Below, piece by piece: positions 35,974 through 47,764 of a DNA stretch of 64,000 nucleotides. This DNA is from Panicum virgatum (Eukaryota > Streptophyta > Magnoliopsida > Poales > Poaceae). How positions within the stretch are numbered: position 1 is the stretch's first letter; each line of letters starts with the position of its first letter. The position numbers and the translations under genes were made by a program. Location: the NCBI RefSeq assembly GCF_016808335.1, contig NC_053150.1:29034030-29098029 (forward strand), written 5' to 3'. A model generated the notes under the pieces. It saw only the letters and a program-made list of their open reading frames with translations, had not been told where the DNA came from and ran no database searches.

Positions 35974-38290
35974 TATCCTCCCCCTGCTCTGGCATTATTT
36001 TTGTTTTGCAAATGCATTATTGTCACAAGCAAAATATGTTAGATGAAATTCATAACACACATGCAGGTTTCTAACATGGATGATGAATTATGTCTAATTT
36101 GTTAACACATGGATTCCATCTGATAAGGAACTGCTCGACAAGAAACCTTGCTCCTGCGATGAATTCTGAAGAGCGATAGACTTAAGCTGTAAGTAAATGA
36201 TCACCAGAAACAACACTTTATTTCTGTTAACTACGGTTCTTTTTTTTAATAATTTTCAGGGAACAAACTGTGACACAGGAGTGGTGAATTACATGGACAC
36301 TATTGTGAGCCATCCACCGTTCACCTAACCAGCTATAGGCAATTATTATACATAGTTGATCATGTTAATGTTCATGCTTGACCTAAAAAAGGTTAATCTT
36401 CCTGCAAATAATTGTCTCTAGATTAAAATATCCGTTATTAAATTTACATTTTACCTATGCTTATACACGGATATGAATCTTTCTATTTACTGTATTGTCA
36501 GCTTAAGGAAACACATACACTGATGCTAAAGGTGCATGTTTATATTAATGCAGTGTTTTTATTTCTAAGGAAATGCTACTCATTATATTAGTTTATAGGG
36601 TACAAACTGGGCATTATTCTGTTGAAAAAAATAAAACATTTCCTTATATCAGGTCCGGCCACGGCAATTAACCTTCCTTATTATCTTTAGAGATTTAACA
36701 TGGTTCTTATTTCTGATTGTCACTTGAAGTCCATACAGTATATAGAAATATTTATGTACAACCACATTCCGATTTTATTATGTATATACGCTTGTAAGGA
36801 TTGTGTCTTAATTTTATTTCACTAGCCAGTGGTTACCTAATAATTTATTAAGTATTACTATTACATAATATCAGAGGAACTGAGGATAATCAGTCTCAGC
36901 ATGGAGTATAAAATACAAGTGAGAGATCTAGAAAGGAATAAGCGAAACCAAAAGGAGGAAGAGAAACTCAGAAATAGAAAAAAAGGCATATACTGCTTTA
37001 CATGTTACATTAGCTATATATTACTTTACAGCCAAAAAGTTTACCTCAGCTATTTATACTTAATTGTGGTCCAATATGACAGATCACTTGTGGGAGAATA
37101 CTGTAATGCTCTATGTGTCAGGCAGTTAACATTCTGCATAACTGGACAACAGGGTCCTGCTCTACCACCGTCATCTCTCATCTTCAGTATGACAAGGCTG
37201 AGTGTTCGTTCCTCTGCTCCACCTCACCTTCCAATAGGTGACGCTAACCAAATGCTCGAACAAATGTTTGAGTGACGATTGGGTGGCATCCTGGTGTTTG
37301 TCTTACTGAAGATTAAATGAATTCTTGACTTGGTTAAATGAAAATGAATACTGGTTTTCATATTTTTCAGGTGTTTAGACAGTTCAGTATATACTTGTAC
37401 TACTGCATGTATATGAACTGTTCTGACTGAAATATGATGAATAAAAGTACATATTTTTTTCTCTTTCCATGCACAAATATTCATATGCAACCATACAAGA
37501 TACAACCAAGAATATATAGGGGTTTCACACATGTTAGTGATTATAAAGATTGACCGCTGTGGGGAAATTTTCCTTCTCATCGACAGCATGTTGGAAACCA
37601 CACATCGAGAGAAGAAATAAAAGATATCATTCTGGAACACATGACACACATCACTTCCATCCTCCAGGTTACTACCTTGACGGCGAGCTCATAGATCAAC
37701 CAGCTAATGGGCCAAAAACTGAACCATACCCACACCAGACCATTCCATCAAAAACCTGCGATTCGATCCAACCTACCCTGCTGGTCCACCTCTTAAAACC
37801 AAACTGATCCAACTCATAAATTTCTCAATGCTCAAACTAAAATCAGACTGTTCTTCTCCAAACGGTTTCAATCGATTTTCACCGTGGTTTCCAATCATTC
37901 CATGAATCCATCCGAGTGCAGCCTGGTGGGTCTGCCGCCTTGCCGTGCTCCCTAGGTATGTAGCCTCGTCGTGCACCCACCGCCGACCTGGCTCGTGCGG
38001 CCATGCGCCACGCTGCACTGCATGTCTTCATGCGAGCAAGGCGGTGATGTTGAGGCCAAGCATTTCCATTGGAACAAGCCCATTAGCAAAACCATGGTCT
38101 GCAATTGTTTGCAACTAGAAAATTTAAAACTAATTCAAAAACCAAACCAATCCATTATGGCTGCTACCCCAAACCAGACCAATCCATTAAACTTTCCAAC
38201 CTATTTTCACACAAACCATGTAGGCCTAAATAAGAAACCAAACTAGCAAACCTAGTTTTACACCGAACCATCACTAGGTTTACTCATAGA
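35974..38290. other. AT-rich DNA, possibly a Helitron interior
   Basis: No complete gene is seen. Short open pieces at 36901-37275 and 37550-37807 show no family resemblance. The stretch ends at a Helitron-like 3' terminus, so part of it may be Helitron interior. No 5' end was identified. Confidence 0.35.
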
Positions 38291-38322
38291 TAGTGCGGCA
38301 ACGCCGCGCCAAAGTTTTCTAG
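38291..38322 (+). mobile_element. Helitron 3' terminus
   Basis: A stem GCGGC-AAC-GCCGC (38296-38308) is followed by GCGCC-AAAGTTTTCTAG and then T. Helitron 3' ends have a short GC hairpin about 10-15 nt before a terminal CTRR, inserted next to T. All three features are present. The TC-starting 5' end could not be located. Confidence 0.55.
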
Positions 38323-38941
38323 TAGAATGACGAAATATGTGTATGTCAGTGTCAGATAATTTCAAAGCAAATATGTCAGGCACTCCATTGCTGCATATGT
38401 AAAAGTTACAGCATGACAAAATTCTACCAAATTCGGTTGTGATTTGCATGCACTTTTAGAGATGCAACTGTGCATGGGACCGTGGGATCATCTAATACAC
38501 TATTGTATTGTGAAATTTACTCGAATTCAAACATGCCTTCATCACACGTAGCCGGAGATGAAAGCGGAGCACTATCGGAAGAATTCCATTTTAGAAAGTG
38601 CTCGCTCTAGCAAGTCTGACAACAACGTTGCACTCCAGAAATCCATACCGATTCGTGATGAGTGGAAATCCATGCGCATCACTCATAGTATACCACAGTA
38701 GCAAATGATCTCCCATCGAGTTTGTTAGCGTTCTAAGCAAGGAATTATGGTGTCTGCTGATGAGTATGATTTTTTTTTGCGGGTTGCTGATGAGTATGAT
38801 TGCAGGTGCACTCCTCTCCATCCGGGTACGCCCAAGGACAACCGTATAAAGTGCCCTACACGCCTGCTCCTATTGCATTTGCCAGCAGGAAGGGCGAGTG
38901 GGAGAGCGTGTTTAGGTCTAGGTTTAGGTGTGGCAAACACA
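38323..38941. other. intergenic DNA with a short direct duplication
   Basis: TGCTGATGAGTATGATT occurs at about 38756 and again at about 38785, flanking a T-run, a small direct repeat. No gene is seen. Confidence 0.5.
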
Positions 38942-39286
38942 GGGTGTGTTTAGATAATTTTGGCAAATTTTTTTGAAAGGGTATGTTGCTAATTTGGAGT
39001 ATTAAATAAAGTCTATTTATAAAACTTTTTGCACGGATGGATTGTAAATCGCGAGACGAATCTAATAAACCTAATTAATCCATGATTAATCTACAATTAG
39101 CGGATGGTCACTGTAGCATAACTGTTACAAATTGTGGATTAAGTAGGCCCATTAGATTTATCTCGCGATTTACAACCCATCCATACAAAATGTTTTGTAA
39201 ATAGATTTTATTTAATAGTTCATGCATGTGTCCAAATATTTGATGTGATATTTTTCGGTGTAAAATTTTGGGATCTAAACAAACCC
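38942..39286. mobile_element. MITE (345 bp)
   Basis: Terminal inverted repeats GGGTGTGTTTAGAT and ATCTAAACAAACCC match 13 of 14. The interior is also largely palindromic: TAAATCGCGAGACGAATCTAAT at 39046 is mirrored by ATTAGATTTATCTCGCGATTTA near 39151. This is a common grass MITE type. Superfamily and TSD are uncertain, as flanking 8-mers do not match. Confidence 0.75.
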
Positions 39287-39515
39287 ACAATTGATTGGCC
39301 TTGACTGGTGCCAATCATTCATGGATTTGCAGAGGCCAGTGTGTACGGCTGCTGGATCATTTATATGCAGAGGCAGTCGGTGCAGCAGCTTATCAGCATT
39401 TTTTTAGGAAGAGAGTTACCAACTTACTCCCTAGCTCTGTTAGTTACTTCCTAAAGTGTTTTTTTATTTGAGTTTTTACTGATAACTGCCTCATGTATAT
39501 TACATTGGTAATTAT
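39287..39515. other. spacer between MITE and CACTA element
   Basis: No feature seen. Confidence 0.5.
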
Positions 39516-39821
39516 CACTACTATAAAAAAGATTTGTAGCAACACCTCGTTTTTAGGGGCGGACCCAAATTTGACTTGTTGCTACAAATGGTCTCCGGTA
39601 CTGTAGCAATCTGACTGCCCATAGAAATACCATTTGTATGGGCGGCTCACCCCCAAGCCGCCCCTACAATGGACGTCATTTGTAGGGGCGGCTGGGGGTG
39701 GGGGTTGTGAATCACCCTTACAAATGGTATTTCTAGGGGCTCTAGACCATATCCTACCTACACCACAACAAGAACCTACCCTTCCATCACCACAACCACA
39801 ACCACAAGAGGCATCACCAGT

Positions 39822-39962
39822 GGCTCTTGTGCCACGAGAGCCATCATCTCAGGCTCCACCATCACCAGCGGCTCCAGTGCCGTAAGAGCCATCACCTCAG
39901 GCTCCACCATCACCAGCGGCTCTAGTGCCACGAGAGCCATCACCTCAGGCTTCGCCATGACC
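39822..39962 (+). repeat. 48-bp coding-type tandem repeat, three copies
   Basis: Units begin at 39822, 39870 and 39918, each running from GGCTC to a CATCACCAGC-type end. In the plus frame they encode 16-residue Pro/Ala/Ser units (VPREPS-QAPPSPAA). The second unit contains an in-frame TAA and the last is degenerate, so the surrounding Pro-rich frame (from about 39634) is broken. Confidence 0.75.
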
Positions 39963-41018
39963 TAGGCTCAAGTATCACAAGAGCTATCACCGACGACCTT
40001 GCGATCACCACCGGCTCGAACATTATTACCACCATGAGAACCATCCCCACAGGTCCCGGTTCCACCACTACCTCCGCCACCGGCTCGATCACGAGAGAAT
40101 ACTCCACCGGTTTTAGCTCCTTTGGCCAGATCACTGCTACCTCGATTGTTTTGGTCTTACCAAAATGACAGGGGTCTGAAATTGTGAATAGATGGCATGC
40201 CGCAAACAAGAAGTCTGATAAAAAGGCTAAGAAGGATAAGTTAAAGGATAATCCAGCAAATTCTAGTGCCAGCAGATGGTCTGGCTTTTCTACGCCCCGC
40301 ACTGACACAGAGCACAAAAAGGTGATTGCGGTTGATGACATTCCAAACTTAGATGATGCTCCTCTAGAGTTTCAGTACGGAAAAGAATTGCTACCAGATT
40401 GTGCATAATTGGTACAAGAGGGCATGTAGACTTGGGCTGAAAATCATATATGCGCCGCACCATCCGGATGTATTCGTAGTTAAGGGGGCCACAAATATAT
40501 GATATCATGTTCGATTTTGCAGACATCCAACACATGTTCCGCCTCCAACAACTTGGTGTCGAAACGGTTCAACTATGGTGCCTGTAAGTGCCTCATCGAT
40601 ACTAATATGTTATATATTACGGTCTAAAGTACTGTATATGCATCAATATTTAATATCATATATTATATTCTACAAGATGCAAACAATGGATGCCATTAGT
40701 TTAAAGGAAAAGGTCTGGTACCTTGACCCGTAGCAATTTGCGAGGCTATGCACGCCGCACCAAAATGGATGAAGGACGATGATGACCATGTAAAGCCATT
40801 TAAAACAAAGATGGAAAAAACTAAGGAATGAAATAGATTTCACCAAGAGACCATGAAGAGGGTTGCGGCCTACATATCGCTTATGATGGAACGATGGCAA
40901 GACATGGATGTCATATATGCGCCATACCATATCCAGTAAGTCTAATATTAACCATTTGTTAAAATAAACCATTGCTTGGATCAATGCCTACAAATCGTAC
41001 ATAATATTTATTTTGCAG

Positions 41019-41320
41019 AAATCACTGGATTGTATTCCATCTACAGCCAAAGCATGGAAAAATCCTCGTATTTGGCTTCTTGGATTGGGACACCAAGATA
41101 TACCAAGAATTCATAGACCTTCTACAATTGTGAACGAATTTCTTATCCTCCCTGTGCACATCCGTCCTATTTCTCTACAGAAGTATGCACGTTCATCAAG
41201 GAGAAGCTCATCCCACCGACAAACCAATGCAAATGACTATACGCACAAGATTCCTATGCCACATGCAACTGGCGGGTTCCGTGTACTGTGGGTACTACAT
41301 GTGCGAGAATCTAAGGGTGC
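41019..41320 (+). pseudogene. Ulp1-like (C48) cysteine protease remnant in the CACTA element
   Basis: The first piece reads NHWIVFHLQPKHGKILVFGF-LDWD, matching the catalytic His and downstream Asp region of Ulp1-type proteases. After an intron-like gap ending CTCTACAG (about 41170), another frame gives HMQLAGSVYCGYYMCENLR with the expected catalytic Cys in the CGYY context. Ulp1-like domains remove SUMO from proteins and are repeatedly carried by plant MULEs and CACTA elements. Upstream, VWYLDP near 40715 may be another piece. Stops and frame changes make it non-functional here. Confidence 0.6.
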
Positions 41321-41421
41321 AAGGGTGAAAAGCAGGGGCGGGTATGCCATCCGCCCCCAAAAATGGAGTTTCACCAGACCCTACAAATGGTTCCCCCCTA
41401 CAAATGGTTATTGTAGTAGTG

Positions 41422-41848
41422 TATACCTCTCAATGTTGGCTGAGGGGATATTATCTTGTTGCTGCAGCTGCTTTGTCTTGGAATTTATAGGATTAATTCT
41501 GTCTTGGATCATGCTTTTTCTTGACATGTTTGGTGTTTAGCACACGACCACGATTTGGGATGTTTGAATCAGCAGAGGGAGATTCCATCAACTGGACCAA
41601 GTAGAACCTAGCTCAAAGATACCTTGGGGGTGTAAGGACACTTGGCTACTGACAATTACACCATGAAAAGAGAATGTTAGAGTAAACCGTAGTGCTTACC
41701 TTCTGAAATCATACTAGTTGATGCCGGCCAAAAGGAATATTCAAATTTAAAAATACCTCCAATTAGAAATACTTGAATTGGTTAGGATAAATTTTCAATT
41801 CTTAATGCTGAAACCAATTGTAACCAACTGTACGGATACGGGTCATAT
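41422..41848. other. spacer between CACTA element and Tat-type LTR
   Basis: AT-rich; no gene or repeat recognised. Confidence 0.5.
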
Positions 41849-42450
41849 TGTAGGTGGAAGATACCCTTCGGAGAGAAGGAGTATCACAACAGCTCAGATC
41901 GTCGAAGGCGAATCCTCAAGGGAACAATCACAACCACAGTAACGACACAAAAATTAATGCAATGGCGTAATAGCTCTGTATTCAATGTCCTATCACACAG
42001 TTACAACGAAGGGGTATTTATAGCCCAACGGATCACCTACTCACGGGCCCAAAACCCCTAACTACCCCTTAACTGCCGGCATCTAGGAATATTTTGGGGG
42101 TATTCTGGTAATGTTTATAGAACCGACAGAGTGCAGTGGATTTATAGCTGGACTCGACACTCCGTACAATCTCCTGATAGTGGACCCGCCTCGCTCCGCG
42201 CCCCTTCACGACAAGAGCCTTCGCTGGTCCTTCAGAAGGGGCTCTTGGGACCGCTTCGCTGCACGCCTCTTCGCCGAGACGCTCAGCTCTTCGCCGCCCT
42301 TCGGTGGGACTCGCCTGTGTTCTTCCCCCCTTCGCCTTTGGGCCTTTGGACAAGTTCCCTTCATCTTCGGTGATCGCTTCACCATGCCACTTTGCTTCAT
42401 CTCGCGCAGCTGAGCATCTTTGGCGATGGGTGAAGGTGGCGTCTCCAACA
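41849..42450 (-). repeat. 3' LTR of a Tat-type Ty3/gypsy element
   Basis: On the minus strand it starts TGTTGGAGACGCC (42450) and ends CACCTACA (41849); about 602 bp. A minus-strand TATA box, CTATAAATACC, lies near 42013-42022, about 165 bp before the end, as expected for U3-R-U5. The internal side (42451 on, then after the hAT insertion 43333 on) gives the polypurine tract. The length is close to that of maize Grande-type LTRs as I recall them. The other LTR is not in the window. Confidence 0.75.
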
Positions 42451-42463
42451 GTAGCCCCTCGGG

Positions 42464-43332
42464 TAGGGATGGGCATATTACCCGAAACCCGAAACCCGTA
42501 CCCGAAAAACCCGAGTCCGAACCCGAAAAACCCGAGCCCAAAAAGCCCGATCACCACTTTGGGTAGTAAACTCCGGTACCCGAAATTATTATGGGTAGTT
42601 CGGGTATTAAACCCCGGTACCCGAAATACTCGAAACCCGAAGTACCCACCCTGAAATAATACACTTTGAAGGCCTGTAAGTAAATTTGGCCCACCACAGC
42701 CCAACTCTTACCTCGCTGCCCACCTCCACCCTAACCTTATCCTCTTTATTGCCTCCCAATCCCCATCTCGCACCCTAGGTCCCCGTGCCCCCACAAATTG
42801 CTAGCGGATGGAACAAGCCTTCTTGCCAAGCAGCAGCGGCGACGGCTGCGGCGAGCGGCCGCGGTGAGCGACGCAGCGTCACGACGCGCAGCCGCGGGCC
42901 GCGACAACCGGAGCCCAGCGGCGACACGACGCGCGGCCACAGCAGCGCAGCGGCGGGCGGCCAGGTGCCACACCACGACGCACGGGGCTGAGGCCTCAGG
43001 AGGCTGCAGGCTGCTTGCTACGCCGGCTATTTGCATCAATCTTAGGCTTGCTTGCTGCATCGGCGACATGCTATTGAAGTGTGGATCTGTTGCTTCTTGC
43101 TTTGGATTTGTGTTGTTGCTACTTGTTCAGTGGATCTGTTGCAGGCTGCCTTCTTAGCTGCATCTCGGGTTGATCGGGTAAACCCGAACCCGAACCCGAA
43201 ATATCGGGTACCCGAAATGTCGGGTTTTGTTTATTTTGAGCAAATTTTGGGCTGGAGTTTTTGAAACCCGAAGTTTGTAAAACGCGAAAAACCCGACCCG
43301 AAATTTTTGGGTAGCCTGAACGCCCAGGCCTA
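42464..43332. mobile_element. hAT-type element (869 bp) with 8-bp target duplication
   Basis: Terminal inverted repeats TAGGGATGGGC and GCCCAGGCCTA are flanked by a perfect CCCTCGGG duplication (42456-42463 and 43333-43340). The ends are rich in ACCCGAA/TTCGGGT repeats in both orientations, common in plant hAT elements. The GC-rich middle (42800-43000) has no recognisable transposase. It lies in the polypurine tract of the Tat element, 13 bp from its LTR. Confidence 0.9.
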
Positions 43333-43678
43333 CCCTCGGGGTCATGGCTACTCCTTGTAGCAGTTGTGACCCCAACTCACGTGCGAGCGAAGCGGCGCGT
43401 TCCAAGCGCCACCCTTCAAACGTTCGCCTGTGACTGTTTGCAGTTCTTACAATTCGAAAAAATCCTGAGGGCCACTGTGTAAAGTGAAAATAATTTACAT
43501 TATTTATTTTTGTTTTTATATTTTGTTTGAATCGAGGAGTCGTCATTTGTAAAAAGACATCGCTGCCCCTCCGGGTGACCGTTGGAGGCATATGCTCCGC
43601 TGCCTTGTGACCGTTGGAAACGAGGGTAGCGATGTCCTTTCGTCCATCTGAGCGAGTTCTCAGACGCGTGCCCCTGGC

Positions 43679-43686
43679 TATAAAAG
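43679..43686 (+). promoter_or_regulatory. plus-strand TATA box of the accessory gene
   Basis: TATAAAAG within GGCTATAAAAGGGGCC lies about 215 bp before the likely ATG at 43896. It points away from the Tat polyprotein and implies separate transcription of the gene that follows. Confidence 0.6.
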
Positions 43687-43895
43687 GGGCCATGGAGTGG
43701 CGGTGAGTGGTCACCTTCTCGTGCTAGCCTCTCTTTCCTTGCGCTTGTTCTTCGCTTTCTGCTCTTTTGGTTCTTCATTGCCACTTGCTTCAAGCTCCCA
43801 GTCTTCGTTGTTCCTTCACGACGGCTTCGCTTGGAGATACGGCTCCTCGCTCGACTGAGAAGCCTCCGCCGACCCGAGCGCTGGGTTTCAGCCAC

Positions 43896-46416
43896 ATGAC
43901 CCACAAAGAACTGGAGGGTTTGATCCTTCGGGGGGTGGTCGATCGCAGCCAGGTGCGGGCTCCGCCCACTGATCAGGGCTCGGCGCGTCCCGAGCCCGAC
44001 GAAGTGATTGTGTTTCGCGACTTCTTCACCGTGGGGCTTCGCTTCCCGCTGGATCCGGTGGTCGTGGACATCTTCCGATTGTTCACAGTTTACATCCACC
44101 AGATGACGCCCACCTCCTTCGTCAGTCTTAATCTGTTCATGTGGCTTGCGAAGACTGGAAGGATCGCGCCCACTGCCGATGCCTTTTCTCGAGTTTTCCG
44201 CATCCACTACCAATCAAAGAGCATTATTGTGCACAAAAAAGATGGTGGTAGTGGCGAAGCGGAGCCTTAGTACAGGTGCTACACCTTCGCCTTCAGGCCG
44301 ACGGCCCCGAGCCCCATCCCGGCGTACCAAAACAAGTGGCCGGTGGACTGGGCCAACTTCTAGTTTTACCATAAGATCCGCTTGGAACCGGAGATGAAGG
44401 CTGCCCCCTTGTGGGTCGAGCGGATTCCTCTGCTCCGGAAGACGCTGGTGGTCGGGTGCCGGAGACCGCGGAGGCTAATGCCTTCGTGGCCTTGCTGCGA
44501 GAGGTGACGAAGAACTTCAACACCCAGGATCTTGTCGAAGAGTTCTCAGCGTGCCAGTGCTTTCCTGTTCAGGAGGGGTGGAGTGTGACCTCCTGGGCAC
44601 CTGAAGAGAGATGGATCGAGGGCATCCCGATGATTGACTTCGCAGCGTCATTTGGCATCGGTCACGATGGTATGTTTTTTAACTATTGTCTTTGGTTTTT
44701 TTGCAGATGTCAATCCAAAGGTCATCGAGACCGCTGCTGATGAAGCCGTTGGCCCCATGGCCAACGTGGAGTACAAAAGGCTGGTTGAGAAGCTCGGGGG
44801 CACTCAGAAAAACCAAGTGTTCAGCTTCTTTGAAATTGTTTCGCCCCGTCGCGAAGCCAAAATGCTGCTGGCGGAGGCTGAAGAAAGGAAACAACAGAAG
44901 GTTGCCGGTGGCGTGGGTGCCACCATTGTCTTGGAGAAGAAGAAACGGCGAGGAAGAGAAGAAGAAACGACGAGGAGGCGCCGCTAGTGCGAGGATGTCA
45001 AAGCTCCCGATGCTGCTAGAGTTCCTGCTGAGCGCGGGTCCGCTCCAATCCAAGGGCGACTCCGAAGACGACGTGGAGGAAGAGGAGCATTGTGAAGAGT
45101 CTCCCGTTCGTCCAGCTCCGGCCGCCATGGCTCCAATTACCGCGAGGCGTGCTCCTGCTCTGGAGTATAGCACGATGGCCGCGGAGAGTGACGAGGACGA
45201 AGGGTGCGCTGCCTCTCCCGACCATGCCGAATCGCGGCCCCCGCGACAACTCCTACGCCAGCCCCGACGGACTCGGCCGCCGAACCGAATGTCAAGGATG
45301 AAGCCGAGTCGTCCTCGACGTCTGGCGAAGATGGTGGTGATGGTGGCGGAGGTGGGCCTAAGGGTGCTGCTCCGGAGAAGGCGGCCGCCTCGACCTCAAG
45401 CGCGAGCTCAGACTCTTCGGGCGAGAGACGCGGCTACCTTGTCGGCATTGCGGAGCTTGAAGAGAGGGTCGCCGCCTTGCAAAAGGAAAAAACCGAGCTC
45501 GAAGCGTCATTGGCTTCGGTTTGAATTAGGGTGGAGACCTCTTGCAACTAGAGGAGGCGCGCGGCAGGGCCCAGGCTGCGGAAGAGGCTGCCAAGGCTGC
45601 CGAAGAGCTTGTCGGGACATTCCGGCAAGCTGTTGCTGATGGGGCCCTCCCTCTTCAAGTGGAAATTCACAGGCTTTTGGAACACTTCGGCATCGACGCA
45701 CCGCCTCTGGCGGGCGAGGACGCGAACTTAGTGGAGCTCATCGAGTTTTTCCAATGGCTTTGGTGTTGCGTGGCCACGGTCGACTGCGGCAGCCAGTTCT
45801 TCGGTGAATTGAAAGCAGGCATCGCGGCGTGCTCGCTGATGGCCGTGGTTTGCTCCTTGCTCAAAACCCCGACAAGTGGCGAAGCCGCTGTCTAGAAGAC
45901 AAAGCTTCACACCCTTCGCGACCCGTCCGTGCAGTGGCCGTCTTCTGACGCTGTGATGCTAGACACATTGGCCGCTCTGCCCCGCAATATTGCCAAGAAT
46001 TGCATGGCAACGTTTTACCTGGAAAAGGGGCGAGAGCTGGTGGCGCACGAAGGCGAGCGCATGAAGAGTCAGGTACGTCCGCTATTCGTTAGTTGTTGTC
46101 TTCAGCTCTTTCCAATCAATGCTAATATCCATTTTGTTTAGCTACTAGAGAAGGCTGTGACTTGGGCCGCCGAAGTGCTGAATCTCAAGTGGAGCCCTCC
46201 AATTAATGATGACGAAGATGCCGATGATGGCGCAGGCGGTGGGGCTGACGCCGGTGGTGGCGAAGATATTGGAGAGGTGTGAGCCTTGCTTCGGAAATTG
46301 TGATGTAATTTTGAGGTATAACCATAACTTGTTAATTAACACCTTCGGTGTCTGCGCAGGACCCTGCATCGCCACCTGCGCAGATCACCGAAGGTGTTTT
46401 GCCTTTGCAGATGTAA
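43896..46416 (+). pseudogene. antisense accessory gene of the Tat element (putative gypsy-type transposon domain)
   Basis: Starts MTHKELEGLILRG. The domain FRDFFTVGLRFPLDPVVVDIFR, HQMTPTSFVSLNLFMWLAK matches the plant 'putative gypsy type transposon' domain (Transposase_28). Stops TAG at 44268 and 44361 and a frame change near 44410 break it. A conserved middle (FSACQCFPVQEGWS, then NPKVIETAADEAVGPM) and charged, coiled-coil-like parts (44860-44960, 45430-45640) follow. Introns are visible at 46073-46141 (CAG|GTACGT to TTTAG) and 46277-46359 (GAG|GTGTGA to CGCAG); it ends in LPLQM-stop. It lies opposite and downstream of pol, like gene23 of maize Grande. The protein's role is unknown. Confidence 0.7.
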
Positions 46417-46428
46417 CGCGTAAACTTT

Positions 46429-46895
46429 GTGATATCTGGTGCGATGTGGCACAAATTTAATGAGAATCGGCCTTGGATGACCTTTGCAGAATTTTGGAAG
46501 TTTAAAGAGCGTGCTTATAACCGCCGCAACGCACAGTCGAAGCATTTTTTGATAGGTTCACGCGCGACGCGGACAAGCACCATGAGGTTCTTCGCGATCG
46601 CGCTATTTGTCGTGAAATTAAACGCATGTTGAACACGGATGTTCCATACCTGCCACCTGCTGGGCTCCTCGAGCCGAAGCCAGAGCCCGTGGAGGAACTC
46701 CACGGGGACTACTGCTTCATGTATAAAGAAGAGGGTGACTTCGTGCAGGGCAACGGGTCGAAGCCATCGTTCATTGCAGGGCCAGGATTCGAAGCTTATC
46801 TCCGAAGACTGGCCAAAGATATCTTTGATATCGTCCACTGCAGTGTCGGAGTGAATGGGCGAAGGCCCTATGTAATTTTAATGTTGTGGGGCTAA
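46429..46895 (+). pseudogene. second plus-strand frame after the accessory gene
   Basis: Two overlapping frames (46429-46632, 46626-46895) read like one coding region with a frameshift near 46550-46630. The clearest part is MLNTDVPYLPPAGLLEPKPEP then CFMYKEEGDFVQG. I recognise no family. It may be a further exon of the accessory gene or a separate small gene. Confidence 0.4.
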
Positions 46896-47764
46896 ATAAA
46901 AACCGATGTGTAAAAATGGGCGAAGCCCCAGTGTGCAATTGTAATGTGAAGATAGTGATTGTGAAGCGTCACCACTGTTAATGACAAATTTGTCCCTTCG
47001 AGGACTCATTGTATTTTGTTTGCGAAGCCCCCCTGCCCTTTTGCATTCTTGGAGGGTGACACTTTCGCTCTAAAAGTATGGATCCTCGAATGTGCGAAGC
47101 CCTCTTTGCACCAATTTTTTGCGTATAGCAAACTGGGCGAAGTCCTTGATTTATTGCAAAGCGCCACCTCCCCTCTATTTCCTGGGGTGGCCCGTGACTG
47201 CAAGTACGCAATGTATTTATTCGCGAAGCGCCACCCCCCATTTTGCGTGCTTGGAGGAGTGGGGCACGCCATATTCGTCGTTAAAAACTGCAGAGTGCCT
47301 TCAGAACTTTGTTTCGAAGGGCTCTTGATAGGGGGACCTTCGGCACTTTTGCTCGCTTAGGTGGGCCCTAGCCTTCGGCTTTCGCACGATAGGACTTTCC
47401 ATGCCTTCGGCACTCTGCGCGGAAGGTCTTTTCGAATGGGAAAAATTAAGAACTGAGTCCCAAGGGTGCTGTGGGCCGTTCAGCTTCGCAAGCCCTGGGC
47501 TCATTTCTCGAAGTGGCATTCACGTATAACGCACCGATGACTCCCCGCTTCGCTGTGACGAAGGGGGATAGACGCTTCGGTGCCTTCTCAGATATATGTT
47601 CTTTTCTGTGGACCTTGCTTATATTTAACAAGGGGTTACACCGGGTTGCCGCCTCGTTAAAAACCTTACACCCTGGAAACCACAGCGATTGTGCGAAGGC
47701 TTCCCCTCTGAGAAAAAGAGTACAGGCCCATGAATACATTGTTTAAGCTAGTACTGAAAGAAGA
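46896..47764. repeat. non-coding spacer with degenerate GCGAAGC-rich repeats
   Basis: Contains related blocks around 47010-47080, 47150-47190 and 47205-47290, each joining an ATGTATT/TTGTATTTTGTTTGCGAAGC-like start to a CCACCCC/CCCCCCTGCCCTT segment and a CTTGGAGG motif. CGAAG/CTTCG is unusually frequent, as in the rest of this element. It spans the gap between the two opposed genes. Confidence 0.45.

Larger units (their letters stand above)
39516..41421. mobile_element. CACTA element, non-autonomous, with TAT target duplication
   Basis: The left end CACTACTATAAAAAAG and the right end TTGTAGTAGTG are inverted. TAT lies on both sides (39513-39515, 41422-41424), the 3-bp TSD of the superfamily. 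Subterminal TACAAATGG and GGGGCGG motifs recur in both orientations at both ends. No TNPD/TNPA transposase is seen; the interior holds a Pro-rich fragment and a protease remnant. Confidence 0.88.

Noticed and set aside
44670..44707. Apparent 38-nt GT-AG intron in the accessory gene
   Set aside because: Shorter than plant introns normally are; it may be a deletion-damaged intron, so it is not called.
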